DNA of 64,000 nucleotides from Fagopyrum homotropicum. Taxonomy: Eukaryota > Streptophyta > Magnoliopsida > Caryophyllales > Polygonaceae. Location of the stretch: the NCBI GenBank assembly GCA_033239125.1, contig BSWB01000001.1, forward strand, positions 116,616,916 through 116,680,915, given 5' to 3'. The notes under the pieces were generated by a model that was not told the DNA's origin, made no database searches, and saw only the letters and a list, made by a program, of their open reading frames with translations. The translations under genes and the position numbers were made by a program. Every line of letters begins with the position of its first letter. The stretch's first letter is position 1. Below are positions 54,801 to 64,000 of this stretch, in pieces.

Positions 54801-56287
54801 TTGTCGCTTTTTCTTTTGTTAAGACGGTTGATCGTTTTTCCCTTGTTAAGTACTTTAGGCTGCTAGACCGTGTTGCATTCATTCCTTTAAAAATATTATT
54901 TCATAAATTTCGGTTTTTCTTATTTGTGTCTTGTTGCAAGATCCTAGTAATATTGTTGTTAAACTGAGGTCGGGACCCATTGTGAGGTCCTAACCAGTAA
55001 CGTTCCGAGTTCTGAGAATTCGGGGTGTTACAAGTTCCTTTTACACGTTTTCAAGTAATCTCCCGTCTCGATCATATATATGTGTTGAGCCAACCGGCAT
55101 CAACACAACTTAACAGGTTAAAGTTCCGTAGACCTACAAGAACAAATAACAAGTTAACTTTCAAATAAAGACAAAGGGATATAAAGAGAAGATTAAAACC
55201 GTTAAACTTATCTTTATATTTGTGTTCCTTTTCCTCAAGTAATCACAACCCGTTATTACTTAAAGTTTCTACTAGATTAAAGACCCGAACCCGGAACCTA
55301 TTAATCCTAGTTGTTTACATGCACTTTAGAACCTAAGGTGATCAATCTCAAGCAATAGTAAACATGCAATTTAGACAATAGAGATCAAGGAAACACAAAG
55401 TATTACTGAATGAAAACTTAGATTAAAAAGAACTTACAACCAAGGTAACAATCCAGCTTCAAACCAACCCAATGTAGCGAGGGAGTTAGCAACTCATTAC
55501 AAGGAAGAAAGACAATCTAAATGGATAATTTGTTGACTAACTAGATGATAAGATGGATGATTCTAGCAATCAACCAAGGACTATTTATACTACAAAAGAC
55601 ACTAAATAAGAGTAAATGGCCAGCCTAAAACGGCCACCTTAAATGCCATAAAGGTGGTGTAAACAGCCGGAGTAAAGCTTCTAGCGTTAAACCGCAGGGG
55701 CGGCCTTCAGGAACCGCAGGGGCGGTTTAGGCAGAATCGGTTGATATTCTTCAGAGCCGCTGGGGCAGCTAGACAATTCCGCTGGGGCGGATCTTCAATG
55801 CTCTTCAACGTCTGACCTTTCGCCTTTCCTAACGTTTCTGATGCCAAGCCGCCGGGGTGTCCCTATCTCAACGCATGGACGGTGACATAGCCTCTTCGCC
55901 TTCCAGCTCCCAGGTTGAGGCGCAAGCAGGGGCGCAATGAGAGATGCAGGGGAGCTGATCTTTATTTCTTCAGGGCAGGTCACCGCAGGGGCGCCAAGAA
56001 GTGGCGCAGGGGCGGTGACACTCTTCATGGTTGGCGCTGGTGAAGGCGCAGGGAGTGCTCCAATGGAAACGTCATCCGCAGGGGCAGCTACAAGGACCCG
56101 CTGGGGCGGTGAGGCAACAGAAGCTTTGCTTCGTGATCGATCTTCACTCCTAAGTGCTTATAATTCCTTCTTTAGCTTCTTTTGATCTTCTTCTTCTGAA
56201 CTAAGGAGTTAGTAGCATAAACCGACACTAATGCAATAAAAAGACTCTAAAAACTACCCTAAATGATAGTGATTCCATAACCTATCA
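51881..56287 (-). repeat. 5' LTR of element F, split by a solo LTR
   Basis: Parts 51881-52159 and 55038-56287 together give about 1,529 bp and align along the whole 3' LTR. The GC-rich words recur at 55690-56110. Confidence 0.9.
52160..55032 (+). repeat. Solo LTR, 2,873 bp, TSD AGTTC
   Basis: Starts TGTAATATCCGAAAATT and ends GGGGTGTTACA, flanked by AGTTC at 52155-52159 and 55033-55037. The uninterrupted sequence in the other LTR of element F (around 49323-49335) confirms the insertion point. The right end is related to the LTR ending at 2114. Long LTR length and TGTAA...TTACA ends would fit a chromovirus (Tekay/Del-like) lineage, but no internal domain is present to prove it. Several short frames between 52490 and 53290 are not convincing genes. 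Confidence 0.9.
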
Positions 56288-56773
56288 TGATGATATAAAT
56301 AAGAACAAGGCAAATAAAAAGCTTGATTAAAAATCGATTGTTAACGTTATTAGCAGCAAGCCGATGAGTAATATCATCACTGGCCATGGACATGAGAATT
56401 TTTTTTGATAGAATATGGAGAAGGAGTAAAGGAGGAAGAAGATAAGGATGGTGGAAGAATGTAAAATGGATGGATCAAGATTAAAGGGGTAAACATAACC
56501 AATTTTAGTTTTTTTGTTCTTGTGACGTTCATTTATCCGTATAATTTCTTACTTTTGTCACACGATATAATATTTGCCCATACTTTTTCAAATTATTGCT
56601 ATGACATACGTCACCTATTAATACTTTACATCCATTCTTGATATGATTCATTCACATGACATCTACATCTATAAAATGACCTTAAATCTCACTTTATTAA
56701 TTCATGACTAATAAAATCATGCATGCTTAATATTGACATAAATTATAACTTTTATGTATTAAGCGTTGGCAAG
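56288..56773. other. Non-coding stretch upstream of copia gag
   Basis: AT-rich, no gene. 'gttaacgttattagcagc' near 56339 resembles the ...ACGTTATCAGCAC leader of this copia family and may be the edge of its 5' LTR, an alternative to 48716. Confidence 0.35.
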
Positions 56774-57763
56774 CATTGCAAAGCTAGAGTTTGGCATTCT
56801 TGACTTATCGGGCCAAAAGTACCTTGAATGAAAGGTAGATGCGCTAGCCCATCTTAAGGCAAATGGCCTTAAAAAAAATTATTGAGGATAACAATGATGC
56901 CACTCCACAAGAGAAGGCAAAAACAATTGTATTCCCTTGCCACCACATGCATGAAAGTCTCAAGACCGAGTACTCATTTTTGGAGGATCTTAAAGAGTTA
57001 TGGGAAAACTTGAATAAAAGATATGAACATCAAAAGGAAGTCATTTTCCCACAAACTTTGCATTAATAGAACAATTTAAGGTTCTAGGACTTCAAGTCTA
57101 TATATGATTATAACAGTGCTAACAACAAGAACACCCCCAATTGAGACTGGGTGGGTGGCCATATGATCACCCAATAAGAAATGTTAAAGAGAACATTCTC
57201 TACTATGCATGCCACAAATATATTGTTACAACAACAATACTGAGAAAGAGGTTTCAAGAGGTGCTCAGACCTTTTGAAAGTATTGTTGGTGGCTGAAAAG
57301 AACAATGAGCTCTTAAGGAGAAACCACAACCTTAGACCCGCCGGGTCTCTGGATGTCAATGCCACTGAAAAGGCATCCGATGACAAATGCAAGAATTACA
57401 AAGAACGTGGGCAACAATCAAAGCACTATAATAGCCGTAGTCGAGGTCATGGAGATCGTGGTAGTCCTGGTGGCCGTGGTGGCTACGGCCATGGCCCTTG
57501 GGAAGGCTATAATGATGGCCTCCGTGATAATCGAGGTAACTATGGTTATAATGGGAATGATAAGCCAAAGGTACAGACGGGTCAAAAGGGACCCTCTCAT
57601 AAGTTAAGAAATGTTTGCTACAAATGTGGCATAACTATAGCCATTGGGAAAAAATTTGTTGAACAACTTCACATTTGGTGGATGCTTACCAAACTGAAAG
57701 AAACAAAGAAAAGTCTAATGAAACCAACTTTGTGGAAAACGAAGGTGTTGGTAGTTCACTTAT
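56774..57763 (+). pseudogene. Ty1/copia gag, decayed (element E)
   Basis: Reads KLEFGILDLSGQKYLE then a stop in place of the usual Trp, then KVDALAHLKANGLKK, DNNDATPQEKAKTIVFPCHH, YSFLEDLKELWENLNKRYEH. After a gap with frameshifts comes VLLVAEKNNELLRRNHNLRP, an Arg/Gly-rich segment (SRGHGDRGSPGGRGGYGHGP) and a broken zinc knuckle (NVCYKCGITIAIGKK) in which the His/Cys half is lost. Matches a plant copia gag family with RG repeats. Not functional. Confidence 0.8.
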
Positions 57764-57884
57764 GACCAGCCTATATGTCTCTCACTTTCTTAACTTTGAG
57801 AATGACGATGCATGTGCCTTGAACTAAAGCATTGGTTTAAGAACTTATGAGATCATCCTTATTGTATAATAATGTATAATATGA

Positions 57885-57912
57885 TGTAATGTAATGTAAT
57901 GTAATGTAATGT
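57885..57912. repeat. (TAATG)n microsatellite
   Basis: Five TAATG units between the gag and protease parts of element E. Confidence 0.9.
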
Positions 57913-57998
57913 CTTCTTTTAAGATCTAGTAGGACTATGTAAAATATGGCTATCATGATGTAAAGAATGAAGCTTTTATTAAAAATGACTTTTTTTTA

Positions 57999-59766
57999 TG
58001 TTTCCACCTTTATATAGAAACATGAATTCTTCTAAGGAAGGACTCGAAGAGAAGAAGCAATGTGTTGTAGATAGTGCCACCACCCATACCATCTTGAGAA
58101 ATAAAAAGTATTTGACACAATTGAAACCCTTTAAGGGCAATGTGAATACCATATCTTGTGTGGCTAAAATCATCGAAGGCTCGGGAAGAGCTCTTGTTCT
58201 ACTCCCTAAGGGAACAAAAATAGTAATAAATGACGCATTATATTCAAGTAAATCTCGAAGAAATTTATTGAGCTTTAAGAATGTGCGTCAGAATGGGTTT
58301 CATATGAAAACCATGAATGAAAATGGGAGAGAATATTTGTGCATCACAACACATGAATGTGATAAGGAATAAATCCTTGAAAAAATATCACGACAAATCT
58401 CTGGATTATATGAGACATATATTTATCCAATTGAGGTTAATTTGATATCTAACAAAAGGTCGGATAGCCGAGTTGAATTTACACTTTGGCATGACCGATT
58501 GGGTCACCTAGGATCAAAGATGATGCACAAAATTATAAAGGGGTCACTTGGATACCCACTAAAAAACGTGAAAGTTATGTCGCCAAGTCATATTAATTGT
58601 GCGGTTTGCTCACTTGGAAAGCTCATAGTTCAACCTTCTAAAAGCAAGATTACAAGTGAGACTCTTGCACTTTTGGAAAGGATACAAGGAGATATATATG
58701 GACCAGTTCTTCCATCGTGTGGTCCATTACGATACTTTATGATGTTAATTGACGCATCTACAAGATGGTCACATGTAAGTCTATTATCAACTAGAAATGC
58801 GGCATTTGCTAAACTCCTTGCTCAAATAATCTGATGGAGAGATCAATTTCTAGATTATACAATAAAGAAAATCCGTCTTGACAATGCAGGAGAATTTACA
58901 TCTTCAAAGAATTTTGCTTGTCAATTGGAATTGATGTGGAACATCCAGTAGCTCATGTTCACACACAAAATGATTTTGATGGATCATTGATAAAAAGATT
59001 ATAATTAAATGCTAGACTATTATTGATGAAACCTAAACTACCACCATCTACTTGGGGACATGCAATATTGCATGTTGCAGCCTTGGTCAGATTAAGACCA
59101 AGTGCAAACCATGAACAATCCCCAATACAATTAGTGTTTGGTAAGGAGCCTAATATATTACATCTAAATATATTTGGATGTGCACTTTATGTTCTTATTG
59201 CTCCACAACAACGTATATAGATGGGTCCACAAAGAAGATTGGGAATATATGTTGGTTTTGAACCCCCCCCCCCGATCATTAGATATCTTGAACCAACGAC
59301 GGGTGATATGTTTACAATAAGATTTTTTGATTGTCATTTTGATGAAAATACATTCCCAATCTTATATGGAGAAAAGAAGAAAGTGGATCCAAGTATGAAA
59401 GAAATTACACGGAATAAAACACTATTATCACACCTTGATTCAAGCACAAAAATGTGTGAACAAGAAGTTCTACGAATCATTCACTTACAAAGTGTTATAA
59501 ATCAATTACCAGATGCATTTACAGACACTAAGAAGGTGGTAAAGTCACATGTTCTTGTAGCAAATGCCCCTGCAAGAATTGATGTACCCATTGGACAACC
59601 AAATGTGTCCATTGCAAATGAGTCTATAACACGTCGAAAACATGGTAGACCATTCAGTTCAAAAGACTTGAAACCGAGAAAAAAAAAGAACCAAAAGGGT
59701 ATAGTAGGAGATGCTATAGTGACTGAATCAAACGAGGAAAAAGACAAAGACAAAGAATTTTCTTGA
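57999..59766 (+). pseudogene. Ty1/copia protease-integrase, truncated before RT (element E)
   Basis: Protease with active-site VDSATTHTILRNKKYL and INDALYSSKSRRNLLSFKNV (57999-58372). GAG-pre-integrase zinc region with LWHDRLGHLGSKMM and INCAVCSLGK, then the integrase core start GDIYGPVLPSCGPLRYFMML (58442-58834). After a stop and frameshifts the C-terminal part gives LPPSTWGHAILHVAALV, GCALYVLIAPQQRI, LGIYVGFE, YLEPTTGD. It ends in the basic SSKDLKPRKKKNQKG segment at 59766. A run of ten C at about 59266 expands a proline stretch. RT and RNase H are absent; the next sequence is from another element in opposite orientation. Confidence 0.85.
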
Positions 59767-59789
59767 AACATAGGAGATACGTACCATTC

Positions 59790-60620
59790 TTTGACCCACT
59801 AGTTTATATGCAGCATCATCCAAAGGTATGTTACCAGCCAAAATACCAAAAGCAGTTACAACAAATGGTCGTGTTTGTGTATTGATTTATGGTCCATTTG
59901 AAGATATGTCAGTATTAGAATTTTGTGGACCTTTGTACCATTCTAGAAACCCATGTAACATGAAACATGCTTCCTTGAGATGACCTTTCTCTTTACAATG
60001 GTCACACTTTCTGCCCCACTTATCTTTACGATAATCTTAGCTACTTCCTCCAGCCTGTCGACTAGGAACCTGTCTATTGATAGCCAAATCATCATGTGGA
60101 ATGGTCATGTTGGTGGTGATTTCTCTTTGATTTTCAACTTAGAGTATCATATGAAACACCCTGCTCAAAGATGGCAAGGTTTTCCGAGACAAAATTGTGG
60201 ATCGAATGTGATCGAATTGATCACTAAGACCCATTATGAACTGTATTAAACAAATCTTGCTTCTCTCTCAGTTAACTTCTTAAGTATCTCACATTTACAA
60301 TGTGAAAGACCAGAACACTACTATAGCGCTCTATTATGGAAAGAATCATAAGTATGTAGCTCATCCCAAAGCTTATTGAGCTTTCCATAATAGACCTCTA
60401 TAGTAGTGTTATCCTGTTTCAAAGATCCAAAATTCTTATGAATCTGATATATCAAAGGTGCATTAGATATCTCTTACCTCCCAAATCTCCTTAGTTGAAT
60501 CCACAATAGGAAAGTTCTTTACAAGATCATGTTTCATGGAGTGTATGTCCAACAACGAATCATGCATCACACAGATTCCTACTCACCGTCTTCATTCTTG
60601 CTGCAAGATTAGTAATAAAA
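59790..60620 (-). pseudogene. Ty1/copia gag fragment with CCHC knuckle
   Basis: On the minus strand the clearest part is DKWGRKCDHCKEKGHLKEAC followed by FMLHGFPEW at about 60025-59940, a C-x2-C-x4-H-x4-C knuckle with the usual LHG-x-PEW that follows it in one plant copia gag family. Upstream blocks (about 60600-60150) retain gag-like pieces (SFITNLAARMKTV, KKLTEREARFV) broken by many stops. It does not belong to element E (opposite strand, different gag type). Confidence 0.6.
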
Positions 60621-60639
60621 CTTAGTGAAGAACCGTTAG

Positions 60640-61931
60640 GTGAATATAAAGGATAAAGATACTCTAGAAGGGGAGTTGAATAGAGTATGAGAACTTTTGC
60701 AAAAACCTATCTCAAGGCTTTGAAACTGATTTCAAAGGTCTTGATGTCGATCTGAGCTCTTTGTGACACACTTTGATTTCAAGGGCTTTGAACTTGATTT
60801 CAAGGGCCTTGACTTTGTAAACCTGCAAAACAAAGTTAGTCACAATAAAGCAAATAAGTGCGGAATGTAAAAGATCGACACGAGGATATGTATACGAAGT
60901 TCGGCTCAAAATAGCCTAGTCTACGTCCCAAGGTATATCCATAGGATCTAACTATCTATTATCAGCTTCAAAGAGTCCTAGATACAAACTAGAAGAAATC
61001 CCCTTCTTCTCTCACTATAGCCAATGCTACGATCTAGCTTCAACTCTTCACCTTGCTATAATAGCCTAGTTACTTCGCAGAGTAACACACACTCTAGTAT
61101 AACACTCTTTAGATATTCCAATGGAGCTCTCGAGTTTTATCTCTCTCTAGGGGATAAAACTTTTGGTAAAAGAGAGAAAGAAAAACTTGTTTGATCGAAT
61201 GAAGATGCTTTGGATCGCTTGAAGACTTTGAATATTTCCGTGTAAGATTGTGTTTTTTTTTATTCTTCAATCAACATCTTCATTTATAGTCTTTGATATG
61301 GAGAGGTCTTCTAGCCGTTGGGAAGATGACCATTGAAGATGGTTCTTCTTCTCCATGAAAGCCGCTTCTTGGTTGAGATGAAGTAGACGTTGTAGATCTT
61401 CTATCGTCTTCATCTCCTTAAAGCACGTTGATCTCCCTTGTCCGTAATCTTCTCAAACTTGTTGTGAAGATATTCGAAATCCGTTGAGAGAGGATCTTTG
61501 TGCTTTTGGTTGAGGATCTTTGCGAGATCCTGGTTTGAATCAAATCTACTTGGTCGGTTGAGATCTTCTTGTTGGGCATATCTCCTTGGAAGATCTTCTT
61601 TGATGCTTGGTAGATTTGGTTGTTAGAGTTTTGAAATCCTTCCAGCCACTTTGTTTCGACTTCAAGGCTTTGACTTCTGATCCCTTGAAATGCCTTTCAA
61701 GGCCTCCGTGTTGAATCCCTTCAACCTCTTCATCTGTCCCTTGTATCCGATTTCAAGGCCTCTATCTGTTCCTTGAAATACTTTCCAAGGCCTGCATAAA
61801 TTCTAGACAAACACCAAAATACATCAAGCAACTAGAAATACAATCGACATTTTGTTAGTATAAAAACCACTTTATTTGTGTTAAGTCTTCCATCACCACC
61901 TATACAAATATATAATCAAGGTGAAGTTTTG
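60640..61931 (-). repeat. Probable 3' LTR of a SIRE-like copia element
   Basis: Lies between the polypurine tract at 61932 and the foreign gag fragment. It contains 'gaagttcggctcaaaatagcctagtctacgtccc' near 60895, reminiscent of the conserved GTTCGG...CCTACGTCC block of SIRE-type LTRs, and 'tctagaaggggagttgaatagagta' near 60663. Exact ends not resolved. Words TTTCAAGG and CCTTGAAA recur at 60730-60810 and 61655-61795. Confidence 0.5.
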
Positions 61932-61946
61932 AATCTCCCCCTTGAT
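61932..61946 (-). promoter_or_regulatory. Polypurine tract of the SIRE-like element
   Basis: The minus strand reads TCAAGGGGGAGATTC, the type of tract that ends plant SIRE-like elements ('aaggggggagatt'). Similar GGGGGAG tracts lie at about 62062 and 62914. Confidence 0.6.
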
Positions 61947-62076
61947 GGCAGACAACACAAATATCGTACCTGCATTATAGAGTTAGCGATGTATATATGA
62001 ATATCAAAACAAACTTAAACTGCAGAATGTAGAAATATCGAAAATGTCGGATAATTTATTTCTCCCCCTTTGTCTT

Positions 62077-62562
62077 TCAATAAGGGAGAAAAATAGTTAA
62101 AGTCTCACCCAAAACAGTAGAAGTGAGAAAAATTGGGGTACCTTTTACAGATGATTCAAGGGCGATAATTTCTTTGTCCCGTTTTATGACGAGGTTGACA
62201 TAGAACATTCTTGTGAGCCTTGGGAAAGCAAAATCTCCAGGGTTTAAGATTTTATAGATTGTAGAGCTCTTGAACATAGCAATGCAGGGGATTTGAAGGG
62301 TTTCCAAAAACGTAGTATCCACCAGATCACACATACAAAGAGGCTGATTGTGAAATCCATCAAGCCAAGATCTCGTAGCTTGAAAATTGATGAACCAAGA
62401 TGTTGGAAGACCAGTTGTTTGAGAAATTTCCAAATCTTTAGAAGGCTTCTCTTCTTTTGTGGCAAAGGGGGTCTGAGTTGATTCCTTTTTGGAAGATGAA
62501 GCCGGATGAGGAGCAGATTTCTTGCTTCTAGGAGCCATAGATGATATTGGGAGAGAAAACAA
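62077..62562 (-). pseudogene. ORF in env-like position of SIRE-like element, truncated
   Basis: Start MFSLPISSMAPRSKKSAPHP (or the internal Met of MAPRSKK). A basic, Ser/Lys/Pro-rich head is followed by TSWFINFQATRSWLDGFHNQ, LNPGDFAFPRLTRMFYVNLV and SVKGTPIFLTSTVLGETLTI. The last parts resemble the conserved plant transposon-protein domain found downstream of pol in SIRE/Maximus elements. Only 161 residues before a stop, where intact relatives are much longer. No signal peptide or membrane anchor visible, so an envelope function is not supported. Confidence 0.55.
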
Positions 62563-62953
62563 GGGTTTTGAACAGAGTTTATATAAAGACGGGAAATGAA
62601 AAAGAGAAAAGTCTTTAGCTTTTTAAAAGGAAGAAAACAGTTTAAGGTTAAACAAAATCAAGCTCTTGAAAAGCCAAATTTGTTTCCAATAAAATCTCAA
62701 CAACTCTTTTTCAGAACTTGGAACTCAAAAATGAGGATTTTGAAATCATTAAAAACAATTTAAGAATTAAAATATCTAAAATATATTAATCCCTAAATAG
62801 ATCCGTAATATTCGATTTTGCCTTTGAATCTCGTTTCAAGGCCCTTGAATTGCATTTCAAGGCCCTTGAAAACAAAAATTGGGCTGCATACGAAGGAGAA
62901 AATAAAACGATTTACTCCCCCTACGTTAATGCTTCCTTTTTTAACATACCAAG
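62563..62953 (-). other. Non-coding spacer between pol and env-position ORF of SIRE-like element
   Basis: Has a GGGGGAG polypurine-like tract near 62914 just after the RNase H end, and TTTCAAGGCCCTTGAA words at 62825-62880. Confidence 0.55.
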
Positions 62954-64000
62954 CTATAAACGAATAAAATTGAATTGATCTTCAGGTAGATGCTTAGTAA
63001 AGATATATGCAAGCTGCAAGTTAGATGATATAAAAGAAATCAAAATATCACCTTTCTCAACATGATCACGTATGAAGTGATGCCTTACATCGATATGCTT
63101 AGTCCTTGAATGCTGCACATGATTTTTAGTAATCAAAATAACACTAGTATTATGACATTTTATCGGAATACCTTTCCAATCAAAGCCAAGATCACGAAGT
63201 TGTTGAGCTATCCATAGAATTTGTGCACAACAGGCTCCCACAACTATATATTCGGCTTCAGTTGTGGATAGGGCGACAGAGTTTTGCTTCTTGGAGTGCC
63301 AACTAATTAGAGATTCCCTTAAGAATTAGCAACATCCAGAAGTGCTCTTTCTATCGACCTTATAACTTGCAAAGTCTACATCTGAATAACCAACGCGATG
63401 AAACGAGCTTTGACGTGGGTACCATAATCCTAAATCCTTAGTGCCATTGAGATACCGAAATATCATTTTCACGGCTATCAAGTGTGAGTCTTTAGGATCA
63501 ACTTGAAATCTTGCACACATGCACACGTTAAACATAATGTCAGGTCGACTAGCGGTTAGATATAACAAAGAACCCATCATACCTCGATACTCCTTTTGTA
63601 CAACACTTTTTCCCTCTTTGTCATGGTCAAGCGAAAGTGTAGAACTCATAGGAGTCTTTGCGACCTTAGATTGATCCATCTTATACTTCTTAAGCAAGTC
63701 CTTGGTATACTTGCTTTGATTAAGAAATTTTTCTTTCTTTGCTTGTGTAACTTGAAGTCCAAGAAAGAAAGTTTTATCAATCAAACCTCTTTTCGAATTC
63801 CCTGCACATAATATCTGAAAGTTTCTTGCATATGGAATCATTAGTAGCACCGAATAATATATCATCTACATAGATTTGTACTACTAAAATATCGTTTCCT
63901 TTGGTTTTGATAAATAACGTTTTATCAATCAAACCTCTTTTGAAATTGTTTTCAAGGAGATACTTGGACAATCTTTCATACCAAGCTCGAGGAGCTTGCT
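62954..64000 (-). pseudogene. Ty1/copia RT-RNase H (SIRE-like), cut by window end
   Basis: From the right edge: MSKYLLENNFKRGLIDKTLF then the RT active site VQIYVDDILFGATN. A frameshift lies at about 63780, then TFFLGLQVTQAKKEKFLNQS, YTKDLLKKYKMDQSKVAKTP, YRGMMGSLLYLTASRPDIMF, and RNase H parts GYSDVDFASYKVDRKSTSGC. RNase H continues after another break with ILWIAQQLRDLGFDW and SRTKHIDVRHHFIRDHVEKG, ending at 62954. The break near 63780 coincides with a 22-nt direct copy of upstream RT sequence. Sense direction and adjacent ORF agree with a SIRE-like element entering from the right. Confidence 0.88.

Larger units (their letters stand above)
49058..56287 (-). mobile_element. Non-autonomous LTR retrotransposon F (LARD/TRIM-like), with nested solo LTR
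   Basis: LTRs TGACCGAAGG...CCTATCA at both ends, TSD TGATG at 49053-49057 and 56288-56292. A tRNA-Asp primer site on the minus strand next to the right LTR and a polypurine tract next to the left LTR fix the orientation. The interior is only 1,300 bp and has no gag, pol or other recognised protein, so it must have been mobilised in trans; the Asp primer site suggests Athila/Tat-type partners. The LTRs differ by roughly 3-4% by eye, older than element B. The right (5') LTR is split by the solo LTR 52160-55032. Confidence 0.88.

Noticed and set aside
52160..55032. Full LTR retrotransposon instead of solo LTR
   Set aside because: Only one LTR-length block with direct 5-bp duplication, no PBS or PPT or internal domain inside.
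57353..57607. Val/Met/Ala-rich frame and its antisense His/Tyr-rich frame
   Set aside because: Shadows of the Arg/Gly-rich gag segment read in the third frame at 57274-57765.
1..64000. tRNA, rRNA and snRNA genes
   Set aside because: Looked for cloverleaf-like blocks and conserved rRNA words by eye and found none; the tRNA-Asp matches are 18-nt primer sites only.

Overview
The window comes from a plant nuclear genome, most likely a eudicot. It shows intron-split plant housekeeping genes with GT-AG introns, AAACCCTA (telo-box) promoter motifs, AT-rich intergenic DNA, and dense nested LTR retrotransposons of plant-only lineages (Athila-type Ty3/gypsy, and Ty1/copia including a SIRE-like element). 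I cannot name the species from the sequence.

Layout. 1-2114 is the 3' part of a long LTR cut by the window edge. 2115-6136 holds a microsatellite, a hAT-like remnant full of ATCCGGAT palindromes, a tandem array of about 115-bp units, a Tourist-like MITE with TAA target-site duplications, and a Mutator-like element with about 130-bp inverted repeats. 6.6-10.3 kb is a small gene island. It carries ribosomal protein eS25 (complete, 4 exons, minus strand) head to head with the 5' part of DENR, the translation re-initiation factor (plus strand, three exons; the SUI1-coding 3' exons are not in the window). 10.6-16.1 kb is a wreck of DNA transposons: a long inverted repeat built of TTTCTGGTATGAAA-like units, a Mutator-like element with a perfect 9-bp duplication that carries a thiazole synthase (THI1/THI4) fragment, and a decayed Ulp1-type protease of transposon origin.

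16.1-44.4 kb is a cluster of Athila-type Ty3/gypsy elements, all on the minus strand with tRNA-Asp primer sites. Element B (21791-34879, both LTRs present) is inserted in the RT gene of element A. A abuts the truncated element C exactly at an LTR boundary. All three are coding-dead through nonsense and frameshift mutations. Their LTRs, UTRs and part of gag-pol are studded with the perfect palindrome CCACGGCCGTGG and near variants.

44.4-49.0 kb is mostly AT-rich unique DNA with one intact single-exon gene (47334-47912) for a small membrane protein with DUF4408- and DUF761-like regions. 49058-56287 is a non-autonomous LTR element (minus strand, tRNA-Asp primer site, TSD TGATG, only 1.3 kb of non-coding interior) whose 5' LTR is split by a 2.87-kb solo LTR (TSD AGTTC). 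56.8-59.8 kb is a decayed Ty1/copia gag-protease-integrase on the plus strand. 59.8-64 kb is copia material on the minus strand: a gag fragment, then a SIRE-like 3' LTR, an ORF in the env-like position, and the end of pol, cut by the window edge.

The most unusual pattern is that separate mobile-element families each reiterate their own short inverted-repeat word in non-coding DNA: CCACGGCCGTGG in Athila, CCGCWGGGGCGG in the non-autonomous LTR family and in the left-edge LTR, TTTCAAGG/CCTTGAAA in the SIRE-like element, and ATCCGGAT in the hAT-like remnant. One Athila copy has changed on both arms and is still a perfect palindrome.
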